Positions 51,712 through 63,448 of a DNA stretch of 64,000 nucleotides are shown in pieces; the first letter of the stretch is position 1, and each line of letters begins with the position of its first letter. Below the pieces are notes generated by a model. The model saw only the letters and a list, made by a program, of their open reading frames with translations, searched no databases and had not been told where the DNA came from. Source of the DNA: Paenibacillus sp. JZ16 (GTDB lineage Bacteria; Bacillota; Bacilli; Paenibacillales; Paenibacillaceae); NCBI RefSeq assembly GCF_015326965.1, contig NZ_CP017659.1:5832001-5896000 (forward strand), read 5' to 3'. A program made the position numbers and the translations under genes.

Positions 51712-51836
51712 CGCCGGAGCAGCTATAGCAGACGAAGCCATCATAGCGACATAATGGCGCACTAAATACCGAATCGCATAATTCCGGCTGAACGACAAGC
51801 GGTTCATTCAGATGGCAGTAGTCGCCCAGCTAAACC

Positions 51837-51885
51837 AGATGATCGCCATTGTCATAAGCCGATGATGCGGTCATCTTCGTTTTTA
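51837..51885 (+). terminator. Terminator of the TetR/YqeB-like operon
   Basis: AGATGATCGC and GCGGTCATCT form a 10-bp stem with one G-T pair, around a loop with CCGATG-type pairing. The tail is TCGTTTTTA. Confidence 0.75.
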
Positions 51886-52035
51886 TAGAAGTTTCGCGTC
51901 GCTGTGGTTTGCCATAACATTTGTCCCCCTTCTTATCGAACAAAATGGCACCTCTCCCGCTCAGTCGAACCTCCGGCAAACAATATCCCTCTATCGGCAA
52001 GACATCAGGCAGTCCTCTCTTCCCATGAGAAGTTT

Positions 52036-52054
52036 TACAATGAAAGCGATACCT
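52036..52054 (+). promoter_or_regulatory. -10 box fused to a cre-like site, copy 1
   Basis: TACAAT (52036-52041) runs into TGAAAGCGATACCT (52041-52054), which matches the cre consensus TGWNANCGNTNWCA at 12 of 14 positions. It lies 19 bp before the hydrolase start. Copies occur at 53891 and 56975. Confidence 0.6.
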
Positions 52055-52072
52055 CAGCGAAGGAGATGTCTT

Positions 52073-53779
52073 ATGAATTTTGATCTGAATATCGTACCTT
52101 TCAGCCGTAGAGAGACCTTCTTGGCAATTTCCCTTCTGCCCGCGGCAAAGGACCGCAGACCAGGACTTTACCTGCGAACCGTCCGCGGAGGGGATGACAA
52201 GTTTGGCGAGGCGTTTCTGATAGAGCTGCTAAACCGGCAGAACGAGCCGGTTCCCTTTGAACCTGTAGCATCACCCGACAAAATCAGGCTAACGGCCTCC
52301 GATTCGGAAGGCCATGCGGACATTTGTTTATCGGACTCCCGGACCGTCCGGTTTCGCTCGGAAGGCTGCGGAATCCGGCTTACCTTTTTCCCCGCAGCGT
52401 ATGATTACGCCTATGAGACCCATCCGGACAGCTGGGAGGTGAACAGCTTTACCCATAGCTGCCGCTTCATGCTGACCCGGCTTGCGGGCCAGATGAGCAT
52501 GGAGGTCGAATGGAACGAGATCAAGAGCTCGCGGGTAACCGCCGACTTCTCCGTGGACGCATTAACGAATATGGCGGAATTTGCGGTCGAAGAGTTCATG
52601 ACCGCCTTGACGCCGCGTACCGACTGGGAGTCCTTCGACGATGCGGTTGAAAGCGTTCGCGAGGATTATGCCAATTGGTTGAATAATACCCTGACCGTCT
52701 CTGAACGGTGGCAGGAAGCAAGGGAGCTCGCTGCCTATATTACCTGGTCCTGCGTAGTTCCGGCCGAAGGCTGTTTAACCCGCCCAGCCATGTATATGTC
52801 CAAGAATTGGATGACCAACATCTGGAGCTGGGACAACTGCTTTAACGCGATGGCCCTCGTGCGGCATCAGCCGGAGCTGGCTTGGGATCAGTTCATGATC
52901 TTTTTTGACCGGCAGGATGAGAGCGGCCTGATCCCCGACTTCGTGAACGATAGATACGAGCTTTGGAATTGCAACAAACCGCCGATTCACGGCTGGACGC
53001 TGGCCTGGATGATGCGCCGGACGGATTACATCAAGGAGGCCCAGCTGCGCGAGGTCTATGGTCCTCTAGCGAAATGGACACAGTGGTGGTTCACACACCG
53101 GGATCATGACGGCGACGGCATTCCCCAATATAACCACGGCAATGACTCGGGCTGGGACAACAGTACGGCGTTCAATAACGGCATCCCCGTTGAGAGCCCT
53201 GACCTTGCCGCTTATTTGATTATCCAGATGGAGACGCTGGCTGAAATCGCGGGTTTGCTGGGCCTGACCGAGGAATCGAGTCAATGGAGACGGAGTGCGG
53301 ATGATACGCTGGATCGCATGCTCCGGCATTTCTGGAGAGACGGTCGATTCACCGCCTGCCGTTCGGGAACGCATGAGGTATCCGAGGGAGACAGCCTGCT
53401 GCTGTTCGTTCCGATTCTGCTGGGAAAACGCCTTCCCGAGTATATCCGCACGGCTCTATTGGAAGGACTTCGAGAGGAAGGCCGATTCTTGACGAGCAAC
53501 GGCTGGGCGACCGAGAGCGTAAACAGCCGTTACTATAAGGCGGACGGATATTGGCGCGGGCCGATCTGGGCCCCTTCCACGATGCTGCTGGTCGAAGGGG
53601 TGGCGGCCGCCGGCGATATGGAGCTGGCGATGGAGATTGCGCAGCGGTACTGCCGGATGGTCAGTCTCAGCGGGATGGCCGAGAATTTTGATGCCCTGAC
53701 CGGAGCGGGGCTGCGCGACCGGGCGTTCACCTGGACTTCCAGCGTATTTTTGATTCTTGGACATGAATACACGTTATAA
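52073..53779 (+). CDS. GH63/MGH1-like glycoside hydrolase
   Basis: A protein of 568 aa from the ATG at 52073 (after GAAGGAGATG). An N-terminal beta domain (about 1-165) is followed by an (alpha/alpha)6 barrel. Typical of trehalase-like GH63/GH37/MGH1 enzymes are WSWDNCFNAMALV (about 255), DESGLIPDFVND (about 283), DGDGIPQYNHGNDSGWDNS (about 351-369; the acid Asp is expected here) and ADGYWRGPIWAPSTMLL (about 490). There is no signal peptide. It probably cleaves alpha-linked glucosides or mannosylglycerate in the cytoplasm. Confidence 0.86.
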   Translation: MNFDLNIVPFSRRETFLAISLLPAAKDRRPGLYLRTVRGGDDKFGEAFLIELLNRQNEPVPFEPVASPDKIRLTASDSEGHADICLSDSRTVRFRSEGCGIRLTFFPAAYDYAYETHPDSWEVNSFTHSCRFMLTRLAGQMSMEVEWNEIKSSRVTADFSVDALTNMAEFAVEEFMTALTPRTDWESFDDAVESVREDYANWLNNTLTVSERWQEARELAAYITWSCVVPAEGCLTRPAMYMSKNWMTNIWSWDNCFNAMALVRHQPELAWDQFMIFFDRQDESGLIPDFVNDRYELWNCNKPPIHGWTLAWMMRRTDYIKEAQLREVYGPLAKWTQWWFTHRDHDGDGIPQYNHGNDSGWDNSTAFNNGIPVESPDLAAYLIIQMETLAEIAGLLGLTEESSQWRRSADDTLDRMLRHFWRDGRFTACRSGTHEVSEGDSLLLFVPILLGKRLPEYIRTALLEGLREEGRFLTSNGWATESVNSRYYKADGYWRGPIWAPSTMLLVEGVAAAGDMELAMEIAQRYCRMVSLSGMAENFDALTGAGLRDRAFTWTSSVFLILGHEYTL

Positions 53780-53793
53780 CTGTCACGGACTAA

Positions 53794-53836
53794 CACTTCT
53801 TCCCGGGCTTTTGGCCTTGAGGGGGAGGTGCTTTTT
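53794..53836 (+). terminator. Terminator of the GH63-like gene
   Basis: CACTTCTTCC and GGGGGAGGTG pair over 10 positions, including several G-T pairs, and CTTTTT follows. The loop has a GGC/GCC type pair. Confidence 0.7.
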
Positions 53837-53890
53837 CCGGTTTCTCTCATTTTCCATTTGCCGCCTAATTACAAGCTCTTTGTTCGGGTT

Positions 53891-53909
53891 TATAATGAAA
53901 GCGGTATCA
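53891..53909 (+). promoter_or_regulatory. -10 box fused to a perfect cre-like site, copy 2
   Basis: TATAAT (53891-53896) runs into TGAAAGCGGTATCA (53896-53909), which fits the cre consensus TGWNANCGNTNWCA at every position. ATTACA (53868-53873) is a weak -35 with a 17-bp spacer. The promoter serves the histidine kinase gene. Confidence 0.78.
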
Positions 53910-53989
53910 CGGGCGGGTTCGCAGTCCTGCCTCATTCGAACGAGTGGATGTAAGTTTCACGATACGATACGACAATAGGGAGAGTAACC

Positions 53990-55735
53990 ATGAATCTTCA
54001 GGGGATCAAAGATCGAGTGGGCCGGCTGTTCACCGGCACCTATCACAGCATAAGAACCAAGCTGCTTACCTGTTTTTTAGTCGTCACCCTGATTCCGTTG
54101 TTCTCGCTTGGCGGACTTTCTTATGTTCAATCCGCTAAAGTGATTAACTCCCAATTCGGCAAATACGGCGATAATGCTGTGGCGCAGCTGGAGCAGCAGA
54201 CCAGTTCGGCCTTGGGGCGGATGAAGCAGACGGCGGAAACGATTTATTCCTATTTACTGGACCCGAGCCATTCGGGAATCGGAGCCGGGACGCCATCCAC
54301 ATACGGCGACATTATGGAGAAGAACGACTTCGAATCGTTGTTGAAGTCGCTTCGGACGCAGCTGACAGCAGGAATTTACATCATAACGTCCTCCGGCTAT
54401 TACTATGGGGAGAACAATCTGGATGTGAATAAACTCGGCAATATCCCGCTGTGGAACACGAGGCCGAAGGCATATGCCGGGACTTATTGGCTCGGTTTTT
54501 ATAAACAGGATCATTCCATCAAGAGCAGCGATAGCGACAATGTGCCCGTCCTTGGATTGGCGGTGCCGATCCATCACCCCGACAAGGCTCAGGACGGCAG
54601 CATCATTCTGATCGAGGAGAACGCCGAGGAGCTGCTGCGCAGTTATGCCAAGTTCGAGGCCGACACGCATGCCCACCTGCTTATTACATCGCCGGACGGC
54701 ACAATTGTGTATGAGACGGATGCTCCGTATACGCCCCGTGACAACGATGTGACCTGGTCGCGGACGCTTGACGTCAACCAATGGAGCATGGAAGCCAGAA
54801 TTCCCGCCAAGGCGTTCTATCAATCCTCGGGCATTATCCGGGCGAACACGATGGTTGTTGCCATCGTCTCCTGCTTGCTCGCTTTTGGCATCGCCTATCT
54901 GTTCTCCTCCCGGTTCACCTCCCGAATCCGGACCTTGAAGGACTCGATGCAGAAGGTAAGCTTCGGCAAGCTGGATACCCGGACGCCAATCGAGGGCAGG
55001 GATGAGCTGGGCAGCCTCGATATGAGTTTTAACCGGATGGTAACGGGCGTGCAGACCCTGATTGGCGAGGTGGAGCAGAGCGAGCGGCTGAAAAAAGAGG
55101 CCGAGCTGCGCGCTTTCCATTATCAGATCAATCCTCATCTGCTGTTTAACACACTCAACTCCATCCAGTGGAAAGCCAGGCTGGAAGGCGCGGAAGACAT
55201 CCGTCAGATGCTGTATCATCTGACGATGGTGCTGGAGGGGAATTTGGATATTTCGCAGGAGCTCGTCACGCTGAACAGGGAGCTGCGCATGATCGGTCAC
55301 TTTCTGAAAATCCAGGAGATCCGGTACGGCGAGGTGTTCCGTTATGCGCTGGATTGCGATGAGGCGCTGCTGCCTTATTTGATTCCGCGGATGACGCTTC
55401 AGCCGCTGTTCGAGAATATTTTTTTCCATGCTTTCACCGATGGTCAGGGAGAGATCCATGTCAAGGTCGAGGAGGATCATGACGAGCTGGTGCTTACGCT
55501 TCGCGATAACGGAGCCGGCATCAGGGAGGAGAAACTCGCCCGGTTATTCTCGCCGGAGATGAAGCGGAAGGGACGCGGCGGGCTTGGCGTGCGGAACGCC
55601 GATCAGAAATTCAAGCTGCATTTTGGCCCTCTATACGGACTCAAGGTGCATTCGGTTAAGGGAGAAGGAACAACGATTACTATACGATGGCCGAAAAAGG
55701 AGGAGTCTTGCGATGATGAAAGCAGGGAACATTAA
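53990..55735 (+). CDS. Sensor histidine kinase (YesM-like)
   Basis: A protein of 581 aa. Membrane helices are at about residues 25-47 and 283-305 and flank an extracellular Cache-like sensor domain. A HAMP domain (TSRIRTLKDSMQKVSFGKLD) is followed by the His_kinase domain with the phosphoacceptor His in FHYQINPHLLFNTLNSIQWK (about 379) and a HATPase domain (LRDNGAGIREEKLARLF, GRGGLGVRN). It is the sensor of the sugar importer locus and overlaps its regulator by 23 bp. Confidence 0.93.
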   Translation: MNLQGIKDRVGRLFTGTYHSIRTKLLTCFLVVTLIPLFSLGGLSYVQSAKVINSQFGKYGDNAVAQLEQQTSSALGRMKQTAETIYSYLLDPSHSGIGAGTPSTYGDIMEKNDFESLLKSLRTQLTAGIYIITSSGYYYGENNLDVNKLGNIPLWNTRPKAYAGTYWLGFYKQDHSIKSSDSDNVPVLGLAVPIHHPDKAQDGSIILIEENAEELLRSYAKFEADTHAHLLITSPDGTIVYETDAPYTPRDNDVTWSRTLDVNQWSMEARIPAKAFYQSSGIIRANTMVVAIVSCLLAFGIAYLFSSRFTSRIRTLKDSMQKVSFGKLDTRTPIEGRDELGSLDMSFNRMVTGVQTLIGEVEQSERLKKEAELRAFHYQINPHLLFNTLNSIQWKARLEGAEDIRQMLYHLTMVLEGNLDISQELVTLNRELRMIGHFLKIQEIRYGEVFRYALDCDEALLPYLIPRMTLQPLFENIFFHAFTDGQGEIHVKVEEDHDELVLTLRDNGAGIREEKLARLFSPEMKRKGRGGLGVRNADQKFKLHFGPLYGLKVHSVKGEGTTITIRWPKKEESCDDESREH

Positions 55736-56888
55736 GGTGATGATTGCCGACGATGAGAGCATTGTGCGGAAGGGACTCCGCTCCACGGTCCCGTGGGACC
55801 GGTTCGGGATGGAGGTTGTGGCGGACAGCCCCAATGGTCAGGTGGCCTGGGAGGCGTTTCTGGAGTTTCGCCCGCAGGTGGTCATTACGGATATCGTCAT
55901 GCCAGAGATGGATGGGATCGAGCTGTCGCGCAAGGTGAAGGAGGTTGCACCGGAAACCCGGATCATTCTGCTCAGCTGTCACCGGGATTTCGAATATGCC
56001 CAAGAGGGGATGCGGCTCGGCGCTTCGGGATATCTGCTGAAAACCGCCTTCGAGGACGAAGAGCTCGAAGCGATGCTGGGAAAATTCCAGCGTGAGCTGT
56101 CCGATACGCCGGCCTACGGATACGAGTTGGAAGAGCAGGTTTCTGCTCAACTGTTTGCTTGGCTTAACGGGCACAGTGACCGTTTCCCTGGAGAACTCCG
56201 AAAGCTTTGCAGCCGCGTCGGGCTTGGAGAGGGCAAGCCCATCTCGCTGTATCTGATCAAAACGGCGGGCTGCAGCAGCAATTGGGAGCACCTGCTGCAG
56301 GAGCAGGGCACCGATGAGCCGGGTTTACGCAGCAGCAAGCTGATTCCTTACGGCGCGGACAGCTGTTATTGGGCCGTACCGGAGGAGTTTAAGGGAGTGG
56401 CAGACAGCCTGCTGGTGGAGATCAAGAGCCGGTGCGGGAAGCTCACCTGGAATTCGCGGGAATGTCTTCACGGTTTAATGGATGTGCAGGCAGCCTTTCA
56501 ATCCTTGCACAAGGAAGCCGAGCTGGAACGGGTGTACGGTCTGAGCGGCGAGCATTGGCCGGAGCCGATCTTGCAGGCGGTTCATCTGCTGCACGAACAT
56601 CCCGCGGACGAGTGGTCGGCAGCGGAGCTGGCCCAGCAGGTAGGGCTGAGCCGCAGCCATTTTTCGATCCTGTTCAAGAAAACGGTTGGCGACAGCTTCA
56701 TCACATTCCAATATAAGCGCAAGCTCCGTCTCGCCTATGGTCTGCTGCGCGAAACCTCCTTAACGATGCAGGAGATCGCCGAGAAGACCGGGCTTGGCGA
56801 CAGCAAATATTTCAGCAAATGGTTCAAGCGCTGCACGGGTCAAACGCCAAGCCAATACCGTGCCGAACAAAAAGGGGAATCATTGTAA
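55713..56888 (+). CDS. Response regulator, AraC type (YesN-like)
   Basis: A protein of 391 aa from the ATG at 55713 (AAAAAGGAGGAG upstream); the ORF's earlier start overlaps the kinase too far. The receiver domain has VMIADDESIVRKG with the acidic pocket, the phosphorylated Asp in VVITDIVMPEMDG (about 60) and LLKTAFEDEE. The C-terminal AraC domain has WSAAELAQQVGLSRSHFSIL and TMQEIAEKTGLGDSKYFSKW. It should activate the importer and LacZ genes that follow. Confidence 0.93.
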   Translation: MMKAGNIKVMIADDESIVRKGLRSTVPWDRFGMEVVADSPNGQVAWEAFLEFRPQVVITDIVMPEMDGIELSRKVKEVAPETRIILLSCHRDFEYAQEGMRLGASGYLLKTAFEDEELEAMLGKFQRELSDTPAYGYELEEQVSAQLFAWLNGHSDRFPGELRKLCSRVGLGEGKPISLYLIKTAGCSSNWEHLLQEQGTDEPGLRSSKLIPYGADSCYWAVPEEFKGVADSLLVEIKSRCGKLTWNSRECLHGLMDVQAAFQSLHKEAELERVYGLSGEHWPEPILQAVHLLHEHPADEWSAAELAQQVGLSRSHFSILFKKTVGDSFITFQYKRKLRLAYGLLRETSLTMQEIAEKTGLGDSKYFSKWFKRCTGQTPSQYRAEQKGESL

Positions 56889-56953
56889 ACAAATGAACAC
56901 CCGTCTATGCAAGTTCGAACAAAAATACGATCATCTGCGAATCAGCGCACGTT

Positions 56954-56993
56954 TTGAACCGCTTTCATCCGAGTTATGATGAAAGCGGTTCAA
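56954..56993. promoter_or_regulatory. Perfect 16-bp inverted repeat over the importer promoter, with cre-like core
   Basis: TTGAACCGCTTTCATC (56954-56969) and GATGAAAGCGGTTCAA (56978-56993) are exact inverted copies with an 8-base centre. TATGAT (56975-56980) runs into TGAAAGCGGTTCAA, as in the promoters at 52036 and 53891. There is no T run, so an operator is more likely than a terminator. Confidence 0.75.
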
Positions 56994-57029
56994 TTCATAT
57001 CAACTCAATACTTTAGGGGAGCTGACAAT

Positions 57030-58307
57030 ATGAAAAAGAAAATGTCATGGATCGCGTTGGTTTCGGTGATGACGTTAATGGCATCCTTGCTGGCCGCATG
57101 CGGCGGCAGCGGCGGGACTGGAGCATCGAAGCAGCCGGACGGCGATTCATCGGGCGCGGCAACGACGCTTCGCTTCGCGACCTGGGATACGGGAGATGCG
57201 CTGAAGATTGAACAAGAGATCGCCAAGAAGTTCGAGGAGTCGCATCCCGGAACCAAGGTACAGGTGGAGGCCTACGCCGACGGATTCGATCAGAAGCTGG
57301 CCGCCGGATTTGGCGCAGCCAATCCGCCGGATGTGATGTACATGTGGGATTTTCCGACGTATCACCAGTCCCTGGAGCCGTTGGATTCCTACGCGTCCAA
57401 GGATGAGGACTTGAATATCGATGATTTTTACCAAGGATTGTTTAACTACGGCAAGATTGATAATCAGCTGTATGGAATCCCGGCGGGCTTTACGACCCGG
57501 GTGGTGTACTACAACAAGAAGATGTTTGACGATGCGGGCATTCCCTACCCGAGCGATGGATGGACATGGACGGAATTCCAGGAACTCGCTCAGAAGCTGA
57601 CGGATAAATCCAAGAAGCAGTACGGCTTCGGCGTTCGGGCCGAGAATGATACGTATGACCTTCAAGGGTTCGTATGGAGCAACGGCGGTTCCTTTATTTC
57701 GGAGGACGGGACAACGATTGAAGGGTACATGAACAGCAAGGAAACGGCGGAAGCCATTCAGATGCTGGGCGATATGCTGAAGAACGGCTCAGCCGTCCTG
57801 ACCGGAGGCAAAGGGCAGCAGAGCGGTGAGGATATTTTCAAGGCCGGCAAAATTGCCATGTGGGAGAGCGGTATCTGGCCGCTGGAATCCTTCAGGGAAG
57901 CCGGAATCGATGTGGGTACGGTGGAGATGCCGGCCTTCGAGGGCAAACCTGTGAAGGGCGTGTTGGCCGAATCCGCGCTATCCATAGCGAAGGATTCCAA
58001 GAACAAGGATCTGGCGTGGGAGTTCATTAAGTTCTACGTATCGGATGAAGCGATCAAAATGCGCGTGGCCGATCTGCCGGTCCGGGTCAGCGTGGTCAAC
58101 GAACTGAAGAAGGACCAGGATCCGCTCTACAAGCCGTATTACACGATGCTGGAGCGTTCGGACAATACGCCGGCCTTCCTGCTGAATCCGAAATGGAACG
58201 AAGTCAACCGCCAGCTGTCGGCAGCCGTGGAATCCGTCATGTTCGGCAGCGATGCCCAGGAGGTTCTGAACCAGGCGGTGAAGGATAGCGAACGCTATTT
58301 GAAATAA
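57030..58307 (+). CDS. Sugar ABC transporter solute-binding lipoprotein
   Basis: A protein of 425 aa from the ATG at 57030 (after AGGGGAGCTG). It has a lipoprotein signal and lipobox LLAAC (Cys at about 24), then a Gly/Ser linker and an extracellular binding domain of the SBP_1 type (TTLRFATWDTGDALKIEQEI, NPPDVMYMWDFPTYHQSLEP, AMWESGIWPLESFREAG). It binds oligosaccharide outside the cell for the two permeases that follow. It is the first gene after the two-component system and probably the most strongly expressed. Confidence 0.93.
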   Translation: MKKKMSWIALVSVMTLMASLLAACGGSGGTGASKQPDGDSSGAATTLRFATWDTGDALKIEQEIAKKFEESHPGTKVQVEAYADGFDQKLAAGFGAANPPDVMYMWDFPTYHQSLEPLDSYASKDEDLNIDDFYQGLFNYGKIDNQLYGIPAGFTTRVVYYNKKMFDDAGIPYPSDGWTWTEFQELAQKLTDKSKKQYGFGVRAENDTYDLQGFVWSNGGSFISEDGTTIEGYMNSKETAEAIQMLGDMLKNGSAVLTGGKGQQSGEDIFKAGKIAMWESGIWPLESFREAGIDVGTVEMPAFEGKPVKGVLAESALSIAKDSKNKDLAWEFIKFYVSDEAIKMRVADLPVRVSVVNELKKDQDPLYKPYYTMLERSDNTPAFLLNPKWNEVNRQLSAAVESVMFGSDAQEVLNQAVKDSERYLK

Positions 58308-58330
58308 ACGAAGAAAGAAGGTTCGCGAAA

Positions 58331-59338
58331 ATGGCCCACACTCATGCGCCTTACTCACAACAGCAGACAGCGGCCCCGAAGCGACTTGGACCAAAACGAT
58401 GGGGTGGGGCCGTGCCCTACCTCTTCATTTTTCCATGGATATTCGGATTCCTGGTTTTTACGCTTGGTCCGCTGCTGTTTTCCCTCGTCATTTCGTTTTT
58501 TGATTGGCCGATCGTTGGCCAGGTGACCTTTGTCGGCATCGACAACTATGTGGAGATGTTCTCGAACGATCCGCTGTTCTGGAAATCGCTGCTGGTTACG
58601 TTAAAATTCGCGGCTTTGTTCGTGCCGCTGAACATCATCGTGGCTCTGGGACTCGCCATGCTGCTCAATCAGAAGGTAAAAGGGAGCGCGTTCTTCCGCA
58701 CCGCCTTCTACCTGCCGTCGGTCATTTCCGGCGTAGCCCTCGCCATGATCTGGTCCTGGGTATACAGCGGAGATTACGGGATCCTGAACTATTTCTTATC
58801 GCTGGTCGGCATCGAAGGGCCGGATTGGCTGAACGATACGAAGTGGTCCCTGGTCGCCATGGTCATTGCAAGCCTGTGGGGTCAGGGCTCGATGATGCTT
58901 ATTTTTCTGGCGGGTCTCAAGGGAATTCCGAAGGACCTGTATGAGTCGGCCTCGATGGATGGGGCGGGCAAGATCAGGCAGTTCTTCAATGTGACCATCC
59001 CGATGATCACGCCGACCCTGTTGTTCAACCTGATTACGTCCATCATTGCGGCCTTCCAGCAGCTGACGCTGGCGCTTCTGCTTACGGGCGGGGGCCCGCT
59101 GAAGTCGACGTTTTTCTATGCGATGTACATGTACGAGAATGCGTTCAAGTACTTTAAGATGGGTTATTCCGCAGCCAACGCCTGGTTCATGTTCCTGATC
59201 GTGCTAACGCTGACGTTCCTTGTGTTTAAGTCCTCGGAGGCCTGGGTGTTCTATGAGGGCGAGATGAAGAAGGAGAAGGCGAAGCCGAAGCATGCCAAAG
59301 CAGGCGTGCCTGCCGGCAGAGAGGGGCGTTCCGCATGA
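58331..59338 (+). CDS. Sugar ABC transporter permease (MalF-like)
   Basis: A protein of 335 aa with six membrane segments and the EAA-type loop in ESASMDGAGKIRQFFNVTIP (about residues 206-225). The N-terminal first 20 residues are hydrophilic and the C-terminal 35 residues basic (KKEKAKPKHAKAG). AAGAAAGAAGG precedes the ATG. It pairs with the next permease, whose start overlaps its end. Confidence 0.92.
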   Translation: MAHTHAPYSQQQTAAPKRLGPKRWGGAVPYLFIFPWIFGFLVFTLGPLLFSLVISFFDWPIVGQVTFVGIDNYVEMFSNDPLFWKSLLVTLKFAALFVPLNIIVALGLAMLLNQKVKGSAFFRTAFYLPSVISGVALAMIWSWVYSGDYGILNYFLSLVGIEGPDWLNDTKWSLVAMVIASLWGQGSMMLIFLAGLKGIPKDLYESASMDGAGKIRQFFNVTIPMITPTLLFNLITSIIAAFQQLTLALLLTGGGPLKSTFFYAMYMYENAFKYFKMGYSAANAWFMFLIVLTLTFLVFKSSEAWVFYEGEMKKEKAKPKHAKAGVPAGREGRSA

Positions 59339-60147
59339 AAAAAGTAATTACTTACACGCTGCTCATCTTGTGCTCGCTGTTGTTCATTGCTCCGCTCTTC
59401 TGGGCTATCACAACAGCGCTGAAGTCGCAGCAGGAGCTGTATCTGTTTCCTCAAAAATGGTTTCCTTCCGTGTGGAGATTCAGCAATTTTGCGGAAGCCT
59501 GGAGCATTCAGCCGTTTAACCTGTTTTTGAAAAATACGCTGATCGTGACACTGCTGTCGACGCTCGGGCAGCTCATATCGTGCACGCTGGTGGCGTACGG
59601 GTTCGCCCGGTTTCAGTTCAAGGGGCGGGATGCGCTGTTTCTGATCGTGCTTGCCACCATGATGATTCCGTGGGAAGTGACCATGATTCCGCAGTATATG
59701 GAATTCAACTACCTGGGCTGGATCAATACGCTCAAACCGCTGATTGTTCCGTCCTGGTTCGGTTCCGCCTACTTTATTTTTCTGCTGCGCCAGTTCATCA
59801 TGACCTTGCCGAAGGAGCTGGATGAAGCGGCAACGATTGACGGGGCGGGCAAAATGACCGTTCTGCTGCGGATCATCGTGCCGCTAATGGGACCCTCACT
59901 CATTCTGGTGGCCGTGTTCCATATGATGAGCTGCTGGAACGATTATCTGGGTCCGCTCATCTTCCTGAATGATCAGACAAAATATACGCTGACGCTGGGG
60001 TTATCCCAATTCAAGGGCATGCACGGCGTCGACATGCAATCCATCATGGCAATCACCTGCCTGATCTCGATTCCGCCGCTGGCCGTCTTTTTCTTCGCGC
60101 AGCGTTATATCGTTGGCGGCATTGCCACGACGGGGATCAAGGGATAA
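59335..60147 (+). CDS. Sugar ABC transporter permease (MalG-like)
   Basis: A protein of 270 aa with six membrane segments and the EAA loop DEAATIDGAGKMTVLLRIIV (about residues 162-181). It completes the importer with the preceding permease and the binding protein. The ATPase is not encoded nearby, as usual for CUT1 systems that share an MsmX-type ATPase. The start overlaps the previous stop by 4 bp. Confidence 0.92.
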   Translation: MKKVITYTLLILCSLLFIAPLFWAITTALKSQQELYLFPQKWFPSVWRFSNFAEAWSIQPFNLFLKNTLIVTLLSTLGQLISCTLVAYGFARFQFKGRDALFLIVLATMMIPWEVTMIPQYMEFNYLGWINTLKPLIVPSWFGSAYFIFLLRQFIMTLPKELDEAATIDGAGKMTVLLRIIVPLMGPSLILVAVFHMMSCWNDYLGPLIFLNDQTKYTLTLGLSQFKGMHGVDMQSIMAITCLISIPPLAVFFFAQRYIVGGIATTGIKG

Positions 60148-60208
60148 ACGGTGCCGGTTGATAATAGGCATCCACGATCGATGCAGCATGATGCAATATC
60201 CGAACATA

Positions 60209-60257
60209 GTTGTGCGTGTTCAAAAAGCCATGGACAGATGATTTTTTGAACGACAAC
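60209..60257. promoter_or_regulatory. Inverted repeat before the lacZ gene
   Basis: GTTCAAAAA (60218-60226) and TTTTTGAAC (60243-60251) are perfect arms, and GTTGT/ACAAC outer arms lie at 60209-60213 and 60253-60257. The repeat starts 61 bp after the permease gene and ends 36 bp before lacZ; it may be an operator or an mRNA hairpin. Confidence 0.5.
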
Positions 60258-60260
60258 TAG

Positions 60261-63395
<3,135 letters not shown>

Positions 63396-63448
63396 CCGAC
63401 TGATTTCATTTCAGATCGTTTTCGGATTTTCTGGAGAAGGGGAATAAC

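Larger units (their letters stand above)
51712..52072. other. Intergenic region before the second sugar locus
   Basis: About 360 bases hold the terminator at 51837-51885 and the promoter with a cre-like core at 52036-52054. No coding potential is evident in the rest. Confidence 0.65.

Noticed and set aside
54254..55480. Minus-strand ORF of 408 codons
   Set aside because: It is fully antisense to the histidine kinase gene, which has clear domains. Its length follows from the GC-rich third positions of the true gene.
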